Shown here: positions 1 through 6,775 of the stretch, piece by piece | Position numbering within the stretch: the first letter of the stretch is position 1 | Layout: each line of letters begins with the position of its first letter | Notes under the pieces: generated by a model | Databases searched by the model: none | What the model saw: only the letters and a program-made list of their open reading frames with translations | What the model was told of the DNA's origin: nothing | Source of the DNA: an uncultured Luminiphilus sp. | GTDB taxonomy: Bacteria; Pseudomonadota; Gammaproteobacteria; Pseudomonadales; Halieaceae | Length of the DNA: 40,765 bases | Assembly (NCBI GenBank): GCA_938091425.1 | Contig: CALKHC010000140.1 | Span: 1 to 40,765, forward strand | Reading direction: 5' to 3' | Made by a program: the position numbers and the translations under genes

Positions 1-404
1 TCCTCGCCCAGTAATTCAATCAGAGGGTCCAGTACGAACCGACGTTCGTGGGCGCGAGGATGGGGTAACACCAGATCTGCGGTGGCTATTTTGAGCCTAT
101 CGTATGTCAGTAAGTCGAGGTCGATGCAGCGCTCACCCCAATGTCGGAGGCGTTTTCTGCCCATCTCGGTTTCTGTAGCCAGCAGCGCTGCCAGCAGTCG
201 CTCAGGGGCCATCGATGTTTGAAGCGATAGCGCCGCATTGTAGAAATCTGGCTGGTCCTGAGGACCATGAGGTGGCGACAGGTAAACGCTGGAGGTCGCC
301 TCTACATCAATTTCTGGATGAGCGGCCAACCGCCGATAGGCGACCGTGAGTTGCGTTAGCGGCTCGTCCATATTGGACCCCATGCCCACCAAAGCCTGGC
401 TCAT
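1..404 (-). CDS. folK: FolK, HPPK (partial, C-terminus outside window)
   Basis: 2-amino-4-hydroxy-6-hydroxymethyldihydropteridine pyrophosphokinase transfers pyrophosphate from ATP to the pterin in folate synthesis, in the cytoplasm. Translating from the ATG at 404-402 gives a protein starting MSQALVGMGSNM, the usual FolK beginning (GxGSN). It continues with the signature RHWGERCIDLDLL and the LPHPRAHERRFVLDPL block that closes the active site. About 134 codons are present before the window edge; the family is about 160 residues, so only the C-terminal end is missing. The start overlaps the pcnB stop as ATGA, so the two are translationally coupled. pcnB-folK is a conserved gammaproteobacterial pair. 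Confidence 0.93.
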   Translation of the reverse strand, partial: MSQALVGMGSNMDEPLTQLTVAYRRLAAHPEIDVEATSSVYLSPPHGPQDQPDFYNAALSLQTSMAPERLLAALLATETEMGRKRLRHWGERCIDLDLLTYDRLKIATADLVLPHPRAHERRFVLDPLIELLGE

Positions 405-1690
405 GAATCGCGGTTTCTGCGTCGGCGGCGGGGGGGGCGCTCACCGCGCTCTTCCTGGCGCGCCCGCGCGCTGCCAACTAGCTCCGGATAACGTTTCTGT
501 TGGTCGGTCCAGAATGCGGAGCAGTCGTCACCGAGCGAGTGAGTTTGCTCCCGCAGCAGACGTAAGTCGAATGACGCGCGGAACCAGCGATGGGCCAAGT
601 GGTCTTTGATTTTCTTTTGCTGCATGCGCTCCAGACGAGGTTGAAGATCCCAGATATCCCGCATCGCCAGAGAGAAGCGTTTGGGGATAGCGAGTTGCTG
701 ACACGCTTGTTGGACAATTTGCTGCCCTGCGCTGTGCATGGCTTGGAGGGGCGACTCGCCGCTCGCCGTAAGCTGTTCTGCGCATGCTTGCACTGCGGGC
801 CAGTAAAGCGCGGCAAGCAGAAAAGCGGGCGTGACAGGCCGCCCGTCGGCAACCCGGCGATCCGTGTTGGTGAGCGCGAGCGCCTGCAACTCGAGCGCGG
901 GCTCTCCCTCTATTGCAAAGGAGGCAGTTTCGCCCATCAGGGGGGCGAGCAGTTCGTAATGCCGCAACAGCCTGAAAGTGGGCGCAGAAGAGCCGTTCAT
1001 GAACAGCTTCAGCCACTCATCAAAGAGGCGCGCGGGCGGGATGTCCCTGAGTAACGTTCGGACTGATGCGATCGCCGACTCGGTATCGGATTCCAGATCA
1101 AACTGCAGACGTGCGGCAAACCGCACCACGCGCAACATGCGGACAGGGTCCTCGCGATACCGTTCTGCCGGATCACCGATGATTCGAATGATGCGGTCGA
1201 TAACGTCTGCCTGACCACCCAACTGATCTATGAATTGGTTTGACGAGGTGTCGTAGTAAAGCGCATTAATGGTGAGGTCGCGGCGGCGGGCGTCTTCCTC
1301 AAGTGATCCGTAAACGTTATCTCGCAGTAGCCGACCAGATTGGCTGGCTCGGGCATCCTGCTCGGAGCGGGCCACATCATGACCGCGTCGAAAGGTAGTG
1401 ACCTCAATGATTTCACCTGCTACCCGAACATGAACGATCTGAAAACGGCGTCCAATGATCCGGGCATTGCGAAAGCACTGTTTGATTTGATCAGGGGTGG
1501 CATTGGTGGCGACGTCAAAGTCCTTGGGGCGCTTCCCGAGAAGCAGATCCCGGACTGCACCCCCGACGACATAGGCATCAAAGCCCTCGTCCTGCAGTTG
1601 TTCGACCACGTGCAAGGCCCCCCGGGAAAAATCCGAGGACTCGAAAACCGGTGGAGCCAGCATCTTCGACGTCAAGGAACTGATATCCAC
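401..1690 (-). CDS. pcnB: Poly(A) polymerase I
   Basis: Adds 3' poly(A) tails to RNA and so promotes degradation of mRNA fragments and small RNAs. The nucleotidyltransferase head is clear: VGGAVRDLLLG at about residues 42-52, then the metal-binding DFD (57-59), the FRNARIIGRRFQIVHV block and EVTTFRRG. The RNA-binding region and a basic C-terminal tail (RRRRRNR) follow, as in the family. About 429 residues, normal. The start is uncertain: a GTG at 1690 and an ATG at 1663 are both in frame, neither has a good Shine-Dalgarno, and the frame is open for a further 18 codons upstream. E. coli pcnB uses a rare AUU start, so weak initiation may be a family trait. It lies about 100 bases downstream of the candidate small RNA. 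Confidence 0.95.
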   Translation of the reverse strand: MDISSLTSKMLAPPVFESSDFSRGALHVVEQLQDEGFDAYVVGGAVRDLLLGKRPKDFDVATNATPDQIKQCFRNARIIGRRFQIVHVRVAGEIIEVTTFRRGHDVARSEQDARASQSGRLLRDNVYGSLEEDARRRDLTINALYYDTSSNQFIDQLGGQADVIDRIIRIIGDPAERYREDPVRMLRVVRFAARLQFDLESDTESAIASVRTLLRDIPPARLFDEWLKLFMNGSSAPTFRLLRHYELLAPLMGETASFAIEGEPALELQALALTNTDRRVADGRPVTPAFLLAALYWPAVQACAEQLTASGESPLQAMHSAGQQIVQQACQQLAIPKRFSLAMRDIWDLQPRLERMQQKKIKDHLAHRWFRASFDLRLLREQTHSLGDDCSAFWTDQQKRYPELVGSARARQEERGERPPRRRRRNRDS

Positions 1691-1784
1691 TGTGATACGG
1701 GAGTTCGAGGAATACGTCGCTGCCGTCCAGCGAACGTCGCATCAAGGGAAGCTAGCGGGAAAAAAGAAGTAGGTGGCCCAGAAA

Positions 1785-1869
1785 GAAACATGGGGAAGTT
1801 TCCTTCCCCACCCAGGTCCGTTATGACATCATTTTTTTTATTCGGCCGATTATTATTATTCCGACTCTG
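1785..1869 (-). ncRNA. Candidate CrcZ-like Hfq-sequestering small RNA
   Basis: In Pseudomonas the cbrB-pcnB gap encodes CrcZ, a CbrB/sigma54-driven RNA that titrates Hfq/Crc through A-rich AANAANAA motifs and relieves carbon catabolite repression. Here the same gap holds, in order on the minus strand, activator half-sites, a sigma54 promoter (1895-1880), then a predicted RNA of roughly 80-90 nt. It contains AATAATAATAAT at 1860-1849 and AATAAAAAAAAT at 1842-1831. Both fit the (ARN)n pattern bound by the Hfq distal face and the AANAANAA motif. The RNA would end with the GAAA-loop hairpin at 1809-1792. It is far shorter than Pseudomonas CrcZ (several hundred nt). Start and end are inferred from motif spacing, and transcription is not shown. 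Confidence 0.6.
1792..1809 (-). terminator. GAAA-tetraloop hairpin, candidate terminator
   Basis: On the minus strand a perfect 7-bp stem GGGGAAG/CTTCCCC encloses a GAAA loop and is followed by the U-rich but interrupted stretch ATGTTTCTTTCT. It could end the small RNA, or the cbrB transcript, before pcnB. The U-tract is imperfect, so read-through into pcnB is likely. Confidence 0.5.
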
Positions 1870-1879
1870 ATGTAATAAC

Positions 1880-1895
1880 TGCAGGTCACATGCCA
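1880..1895 (-). promoter_or_regulatory. Sigma54 (-24/-12) promoter
   Basis: Read on the minus strand the sequence is TGGCATGTGACCTGCA. Against the sigma54 consensus TGGCACG-N4-TTGCA it differs at two positions and keeps the essential GG-N10-GC (GG at 1894-1893, GC at 1882-1881). Transcription would start near 1869. The gene just upstream encodes a sigma54 activator, which makes a chance match less likely. Confidence 0.75.
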
Positions 1896-1939
1896 TATTC
1901 AAAAAAGTGTTAAAAAACATTGCGTTGTCCAGTTTTTGA

Positions 1940-1951
1940 CCGGATATCCGG
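1940..1951. promoter_or_regulatory. 12-bp perfect palindrome, possible operator
   Basis: CCGGATATCCGG is a perfect palindrome lying between the GTTAC half-sites (1969-1996) and the sigma54 promoter (1880-1895). It could bind a dimeric regulator or be chance. No known operator is recognised. Confidence 0.25.
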
Positions 1952-1968
1952 GCCGCTAAGACCGGGGA

Positions 1969-1996
1969 GTGTTACGTAACTGCACCACAGTGTTAC
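1969..1996 (-). promoter_or_regulatory. Candidate upstream activator sites (GTTAC half-sites)
   Basis: Contains the perfect palindrome GTTACGTAAC (1971-1980) and a second half-site. The 7-mer GTGTTAC occurs at 1969-1975 and again at 1990-1996, 21 bases apart, i.e. two helical turns on the same face. They lie about 75-100 bases upstream of the -24 element, the normal distance for an enhancer-binding protein, and just after the cbrB stop. GTGTTAC also occurs upstream of cbrB on the minus strand (3442-3436). Assignment to CbrB is inference. Confidence 0.5.
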
Positions 1997-2020
1997 AAAT
2001 TCTCACTAAAAACGAAATGG

Positions 2021-3370
2021 TCAAGCGGATTTTTGCTTTTGGCGGGGTATGCCAAACCGTTGTCGCCGCTCCCACAGACACTTGCGACTGATGCCGAGTT
2101 TTTGTGCCAGTTCCGTCTCATTCATTGCGTCCTGATGCTGCAGCACAAATCGCTGAAAGTAGTCCTCCAGCGACAGCTCGCCGCTGGCGTCATCCGGCGA
2201 CACTCCTACAACGGGCAGGTCATTCGAGCTCTGCTGGCTTGTTTGTGATGAAGCGGTCGCAGACAACGAAATATGTAGCTCTGCGCCGTGGGACATTACC
2301 AGACTGCGCTCGATCACATTTTGCAATTCGCGAACATTTCCTGGCCAGAGATGTGCCGCCAGAGCGTTGCGGCTGTGTTCAGATAGCGGCTTGGCTGGGA
2401 CACCCAGTTTGGCCGCCTGTTTTTCGATAAACCAATTCGCCATGGCGACAACATCGCCCTCACGCTCGCGCAGCGGAGGAATGTCGAGTCTCAGTACATC
2501 GATCCGATAGAACAGGTCCTCCCGAAACTCGCTTTGCGCTGCCAGTTCTGCAAGGTTACGGTGGGTGGCGCAGATGAGACGGACATCGACTCGCTTGCTG
2601 GTTACTGAGCCGATTCTGCGAATCTCTCCCTCCTGCATAAACCGTAGCAACCGGGCTTGAGCAGCGAGTGGTAATTCACCGATTTCATCCAAAAACAGGG
2701 TGCCGCCGTCAGCAGCCTCAATCAAACCAAGCCGATTAGCGGTTGCACCCGTGAAAGCCCCTTTCTCGTAGCCGAACAATTCCGATTCAATGAGCGTTTC
2801 GGGAATAGCGGCGCAGTTGACCGTGACGATAGGTTTGTCACCCCGCAAACTGATGCGATGTACTTGCCTCGCAGCCAGTTCCTTGCCAGTCCCTGTCTCC
2901 CCCACTATCAGTACCGTAGAGTCTGTCCGCGCGACACGATCAATCGTGTCCTCAAGCGTCCGCATCACCGAACAGTCTTCACTGGAAAAGTAGTCGTTTT
3001 GCCCGGCTTTGGCGTGAAATGTTTTATGCTCGGCGCACAAATGCGAGACCCAATCGGTAAGCTGCGGGACGTCCGCCCCACGATCGCAGACATCAACCAC
3101 GCCGGAGCGGGCTGCCCTTAACACGTTTTGCGGGTGTGATACGGGCAACAGGGCGGCAAGCGGGATGGGCCACACCGTTCGATTCACCGCTGCTAGGTCG
3201 GCAAAAGCGGGGTGCTGTCCTGCAATCACCAGGTCGCATTTCGGTTGCCATTGAGCGAGTCCTCGCTCGTCTGCGGGGATATCAGTTAGCACCGCGACCC
3301 CGGCGCGATGACAGGCTTCCTTCAAATCATCCAGCAATGCCGGATCTTTCTCGATTAGTTGGATTCGCAT
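2021..3370 (-). CDS. cbrB: CbrB-like sigma54 activator with degenerate receiver
   Basis: Sigma54-dependent transcriptional activator of the NtrC type, about 449 residues from the ATG at 3370 (an upstream GTG at 3442 is also in frame). Residues 1-115 form a receiver-like domain. The AAA+ domain has Walker A GETGTGKE (157-164), the sigma54-contacting GAFTGA (204-209) and Walker B LFLDE (225-229), and a Fis-type helix-turn-helix ends [17 protein letters not shown]. That ending and the place between gluQ and pcnB match CbrB of Pseudomonas, the carbon/nitrogen-balance regulator that drives crcZ. The receiver is abnormal: after DLV the expected acceptor Asp is replaced (DLVIAGQHP, Gly at about 51), and the usual Lys is not seen. 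The partner kinase gene cbrA is absent. An alternative is another orphan NtrC-family activator, but the context favours CbrB. Confidence 0.82.
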   Translation of the reverse strand: MRIQLIEKDPALLDDLKEACHRAGVAVLTDIPADERGLAQWQPKCDLVIAGQHPAFADLAAVNRTVWPIPLAALLPVSHPQNVLRAARSGVVDVCDRGADVPQLTDWVSHLCAEHKTFHAKAGQNDYFSSEDCSVMRTLEDTIDRVARTDSTVLIVGETGTGKELAARQVHRISLRGDKPIVTVNCAAIPETLIESELFGYEKGAFTGATANRLGLIEAADGGTLFLDEIGELPLAAQARLLRFMQEGEIRRIGSVTSKRVDVRLICATHRNLAELAAQSEFREDLFYRIDVLRLDIPPLREREGDVVAMANWFIEKQAAKLGVPAKPLSEHSRNALAAHLWPGNVRELQNVIERSLVMSHGAELHISLSATASSQTSQQSSNDLPVVGVSPDDASGELSLEDYFQRFVLQHQDAMNETELAQKLGISRKCLWERRQRFGIPRQKQKSA

Positions 3371-3461
3371 GGGATCTCGCGCTGTCCTCGGGATCGGCAA
3401 TGTTACCGCCGGCAGGCTGTCTTGCGAGTTAAAAAGTAACACATTTCCTGTTAGGTGTTGA

Positions 3462-4302
3462 TTATCTTCTCATGGACCAGTTTTCGGTAGCGTGCTCGAG
3501 AATCTCGGGCACACGGCGCGCGGTGCTGGGTGGCGCCTGCTGCTGCAAGTGCTGCAAGACGTGGCGAAGGTTTTGCTCTGGTTGGTGAATGTCCAGCGGT
3601 GGGGCACCGGTTTGCTTACTGAGCTTGTTGCCCGCCTGGTCCATCAAAACAGCCACATGGGCGTAAGAAGGTGACTCCAGGCCGAGGAGGTGCTGCAGCC
3701 AGCGCTGCCGATGTGTGGATTCCAGCAAGTCTGCGCCCCTAACCACGTGAGTGAAGAGAGGTTGGGCATCATCGATCGCTGCGGCAAGTTGATAGGCGTA
3801 GAGACCATCGCGACGCTTCACAATGAAGTCCTGTGCCGCATTCTTGATGTGCGCAAGCTGCTCCCCTAAAAACCGGTCGTTAAACCCTCTCATCCTCTCA
3901 GGCTCTGCTCTGACCCGGAGACTATGCGGCGTCTCACCACTGATGTTTTGGTCTTGGCAGCGCTGCCCGCAACCGCCGTCGGCGGAGAGCGTAGCCCGGG
4001 TACACAGGCATCGAAACAGCCACCCTGATGACATCAGTTGATCAATTGCGCTGTCGTAGTGTGGCGAGGATTCGGATTGGTAAATCACCGGGCCGTCCCA
4101 AATCAGCCCGTGAGCACTCAGGGCCTCTGTGATGGCGTCGATGCTCCCCGCGACGGCTCTGGGAGGATCGATGTCGTCGACTCGCAGCTGCCACTGTCCA
4201 TTATGGTGCCGGGCATCGAGGAAGCTGGCTAATGCAGCGACCAAAGAACCCGCATGGAGCGGTCCGGTCGGAGAGGGCGCAAAGCGCCCGCGATAGGGTC
4301 AT
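3462..4302 (-). CDS. gluQ: GluQ, glutamyl-Q tRNA(Asp) synthetase, frame break at start
   Basis: Attaches glutamate to queuosine in the anticodon of tRNA(Asp). It is a truncated GluRS paralogue without the anticodon-binding part. The HIGH-type motif region [13 protein letters not shown], the zinc-site segment [18 protein letters not shown] and the KMSKS-like KLSKQ are all present. The N-terminal motif is encoded in frame only after a TGA: the frame runs TGA-CCC-TAT-CGC-GGG-CGC-TTT with no start codon before the motif. The ATG at 4302-4300 is in the next frame. Removing one C from the CCC at 4298-4296 would give [13 protein letters not shown], a perfect family start. A TTG at 4244 is the first in-frame start codon but would delete the catalytic motif. 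So there is a one-base insertion (assembly error, mutation or slippage). It lies 25 bases after dksA. Confidence 0.88.
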
Positions 4303-4327
4303 AAGTCAGTGTCTTCTGGCGAGTCGT

Positions 4328-5119
4328 TCAACCCAGCTCCTGCCGCTCCTTGATCTCAGCCAGAGTCTTACAGTCGATGCACATGGTCGCTGTGGGTCTC
4401 GCCTCGAGCCGCTGAATACCAATCTCGATACCACAGGCATCACAATAGCCGTAGTCGTCGTTTTGCAATCGGTCCAGCGTGGAGTCGATCTTCTTGATTA
4501 ACTTTCGCTCGCGGTCTCGCGTGCGCAACTCGAGACTGAATTCCTCTTCCTGCGTGGCACGATCGGCTGGATCTGGGAAGTTGGCGGCCTCATCTTTCAT
4601 GTGCGAAACGGTGCGCGTGACCTCATCAACCAATTCGCCGCGCCAATTGAGCAAAATACCTCTGAAGTGCTCGATTTGCTCATCGTTCATGTAGCTCTCG
4701 CCGCGACCCGGCTTGTAGGGCTTGAAGTCGTCAAATTTCTGGAGTTCTCCCACAGCCCGCGCCACTTTCCCCGGGCTTTTCTTATTGGCCACTTTTTTTG
4801 CAGGTGCCTTTTTCTTGGCAGGTGCTTTTTTGGCTACCGCCTTTTTCTTGGCAGGTACTTTTTTGGCTACCGCCTTTTTCTTGACGGGTGCCTTTTTAGC
4901 TAAGGCCTTTTTCTTGGCAGGTGCCTTTTTAGCTACGGCCTTTTTCTTGGCAGGTGCCTTTTTAGCTACGGCCTTTTTCTTGGCAGGTGCCTTTTTAGCT
5001 ACGGCTTTTTTCTTCGCAGGTGCCTTTTTGGCTACGACCTTTTTCTTGGCGGGTACTTTTTTAGCGGCGGCTTTTTTCTTCGCAGGTGCCTTTTTGGCAG
5101 CAGATTTTCGACTGGCCAT
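4328..5119 (-). CDS. dksA: DksA with histone H1-like lysine-rich N-terminal repeats
   Basis: RNA polymerase secondary-channel factor that works with ppGpp in stringent control. The C-terminal ~150 residues are a normal DksA. Conserved blocks include [14 protein letters not shown], the coiled-coil tip DPADRA with its Asp/Ala residues, [21 protein letters not shown], and the zinc ribbon with CDAC and CIDC. What is unusual is an N-terminal extension of about 115 residues made of nine 11-residue units of the type [11 protein letters not shown] (residues 8-106). It resembles the tails of bacterial histone H1-like and AlgP proteins and would bind DNA or RNA. Start chosen at the ATG 5119 ([10 protein letters not shown]), with AGGAA about 10 bases upstream; a longer in-frame start at 5167 lacks support. 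About 263 residues against about 150 for E. coli DksA. Divergent from sfsA. Confidence 0.95.
   Translation of the reverse strand: MASRKSAAKKAPAKKKAAAKKVPAKKKVVAKKAPAKKKAVAKKAPAKKKAVAKKAPAKKKAVAKKAPAKKKALAKKAPVKKKAVAKKVPAKKKAVAKKAPAKKKAPAKKVANKKSPGKVARAVGELQKFDDFKPYKPGRGESYMNDEQIEHFRGILLNWRGELVDEVTRTVSHMKDEAANFPDPADRATQEEEFSLELRTRDRERKLIKKIDSTLDRLQNDDYGYCDACGIEIGIQRLEARPTATMCIDCKTLAEIKERQELG
4802..5098 (-). repeat. Nine 33-bp coding tandem repeats in dksA
   Basis: Nine in-frame 33-base units encode variants of [11 protein letters not shown]. Units in the middle are nearly identical at the DNA level (blocks around 4900-5010), and outer units have diverged. The repeat number could change by slippage without breaking the frame. 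Confidence 0.9.
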
Positions 5120-5284
5120 GGTGATGTCGTTCCTCTTAAATGTCCCGGCAGCCAATGCCGTGGTCAATTGGGCTCGGGAAGCTATCAGACTTCACCGGTT
5201 GGTGCTACCGCTGATTTTGCCCTGACTTAAGTGCATTGCGGGGGCATTGGCGAGTTTGGTGATGATCATGACGAGACAAATGGT

Positions 5285-5986
5285 ATGAATTTTCCACCGC
5301 TGAGGCGCGCTAGCTTGGTGAGGCGTTATAAGCGCTTCCTCGCAGACGTGATGCTGCCAGAGGACGACACGCCGGTCTGCGCACACTGCCCAAATACCGG
5401 CGCCATGAGCGGCTGTCAGACTGCTGAATCGGTGGTTTGGCTGTCTTACCACGAAAACCCTAAGCGCAAGCTGCCCTGGACCTGGGAGTTGGTGGAGACG
5501 GAGACGGGGCTTGCTTGCATTCACTCGGCGCGGGCCAATGATATTGTCGAGGAGGCCCTGCGACAGGGTTACTTCCCGTCACTGTTTGCTGGCGGCGCCG
5601 AATTGCAACGTGAGGTTAAGATTGCCGAGGGATCAAGAGCCGACTTTTTCATCCCGGCAGATAGCGGCCTCTATGTGGAGGTCAAATCCGTCACATTGCA
5701 CCGAGGTGAAGGTTCGGGTGCCTTCCCCGATGCGGTTAGCGCTCGGGCGACCAGGCATCTTGTTGAACTGCAGGCAGCGATGCAACGCGGCCATCGCGCT
5801 GCTTTGGTCTTTGCCGTGTTGCACGCCGGTATCAGCCGCGTGGCACCCGCAGGGGACATTGATCCTGCCTATGCATCGGCTTTGCGGCGGGCGATAGCCA
5901 GCGGGTTAGAGGTGTATACGCTACTCAATGACATTACCGTCGGCGGGATCTATCCTGTGACGGCACACAGGTGGGATACGCGGTAG
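5285..5986 (+). CDS. sfsA: SfsA family protein
   Basis: Homologue of E. coli SfsA (sugar fermentation stimulation protein), a nucleic-acid-binding protein with a nuclease-like fold whose exact role is unclear. About 233 residues, as in the family. Recognisable blocks are RYKRFLADV near the N-terminus, HCPNTGAMSGC, and RADFF followed by YVEVKSVTL, which carries the PD-(D/E)xK-type acidic/Lys residues, then FPDAVSARATRHL. Start chosen at the ATG 5285 (MNFPPLRRASLV), which aligns with known SfsA starts; a GTG at 5231 is in frame but adds an unlike sequence. In E. coli sfsA is just upstream of dksA on the same strand; here it is divergent. It is followed after 2 bases by the M15 peptidase. Confidence 0.93.
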   Translation: MNFPPLRRASLVRRYKRFLADVMLPEDDTPVCAHCPNTGAMSGCQTAESVVWLSYHENPKRKLPWTWELVETETGLACIHSARANDIVEEALRQGYFPSLFAGGAELQREVKIAEGSRADFFIPADSGLYVEVKSVTLHRGEGSGAFPDAVSARATRHLVELQAAMQRGHRAALVFAVLHAGISRVAPAGDIDPAYASALRRAIASGLEVYTLLNDITVGGIYPVTAHRWDTR

Positions 5987-5988
5987 CT

Positions 5989-6690
5989 ATGCAGCAGTCT
6001 TTGATTGCTTTTGGCCTCTCTAGGGAGCATCTCGTCTCCATAGCACCCGATCTTTGGGCAGAGGGCGAGACAGCAAGCGCCTTTCAGGTACTGCGGCGCC
6101 GAGCCGCAGAGCAGGGGTTTGACCTTCGTATTGCGTCGGCTTTTCGAGACTATGACCGGCAGGTGCGCATCATTAACGACAAGTGGACTGGTGATCGGCC
6201 CGTCGCCGACGGAGAAGACCGATTGCTTGATCGCGCCCGATACGATGATGACCAGTGGCTGAATCTCATTTTGCGATTTTCTGCGCTGCCCGGCACGTCT
6301 CGACACCACTGGGGCACGGATCTGGATATCTGGGATGCGTCGGCAGTAGACGAGGACTACCGTCTGCAGTTGGAGCCATCCGAGTACGGCCCCTCGGGTC
6401 CTTTTTCCAAGATGACACGGTGGTTGAATGAATTGATGGCTGCTGATGATGCCGAAGGCTTCTTCAAGCCCTACGCGGAAGACCGCGGAGGTATTGCGCC
6501 GGAGGCATGGCACATCAGTTACCGGCCTGCCGCTCTGAAGTATCAGGATGCGGTGTCAGCCGAGTTGCTGATTCCCTTATGGCGAGGCGAAGCCGATGCC
6601 TGCGGCAACGTCCATGAGCCACTGGCGATGTTGGAGTTGATCGAGCCCCAAGTGGATTACCTGATGGAGCGCTTCGTTGCAGTCCAATAG
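5989..6690 (+). CDS. M15 family D-alanyl-D-alanine carboxypeptidase
   Basis: VanY/M15-type zinc carboxypeptidase acting on peptidoglycan peptides. The motif SRHHWGTDLDIWD matches the family's SxHxxGxAxD zinc/catalytic signature. The second zinc His lies in EAWHISYRP, near the C-terminus, with the catalytic Glu just before. IASAFRDYDRQ is the usual upstream Arg-containing block. About 233 residues. No signal peptide is evident at the ATG start (MQQSLIAFGL), so export is unclear. A GTG at 5971 overlapping sfsA is an alternative start. The 2-base spacing suggests co-transcription with sfsA. Confidence 0.85.
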   Translation: MQQSLIAFGLSREHLVSIAPDLWAEGETASAFQVLRRRAAEQGFDLRIASAFRDYDRQVRIINDKWTGDRPVADGEDRLLDRARYDDDQWLNLILRFSALPGTSRHHWGTDLDIWDASAVDEDYRLQLEPSEYGPSGPFSKMTRWLNELMAADDAEGFFKPYAEDRGGIAPEAWHISYRPAALKYQDAVSAELLIPLWRGEADACGNVHEPLAMLELIEPQVDYLMERFVAVQ

Positions 6691-6775
6691 TCGCAACCCC
6701 TTAACAGCGTCTTAGGTCGCCGCGAGACTTTTACTGATACCGCGCATCGACCGATTGCGCGCAAATAAGCTGGGG

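Noticed and set aside
1672-1920. 82-codon open frame on the minus strand between cbrB and pcnB
   Set aside because: No ribosome site, and it overlaps the pcnB start. Its odd residues (NNNN, NKK) come from the A-rich motifs, which are better explained by the small RNA.
4802-5098. Regular 33-bp repeats as a possible CRISPR array
   Set aside because: There are no unique spacers. The units are contiguous, in frame and encode the DksA tail.
4722-5225. Hydrophobic 167-codon plus-strand frame with [10 protein letters not shown]-type repeats
   Set aside because: It is the exact antisense of the dksA lysine repeats; the AKK codons read as Phe/Leu/Ala on the other strand.
6691-6775. GCGCA/TGCGC inverted repeat between the converging M15 and pfk genes as a terminator
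   Set aside because: Five-base stem with a 9-base loop and no T-run on either strand.
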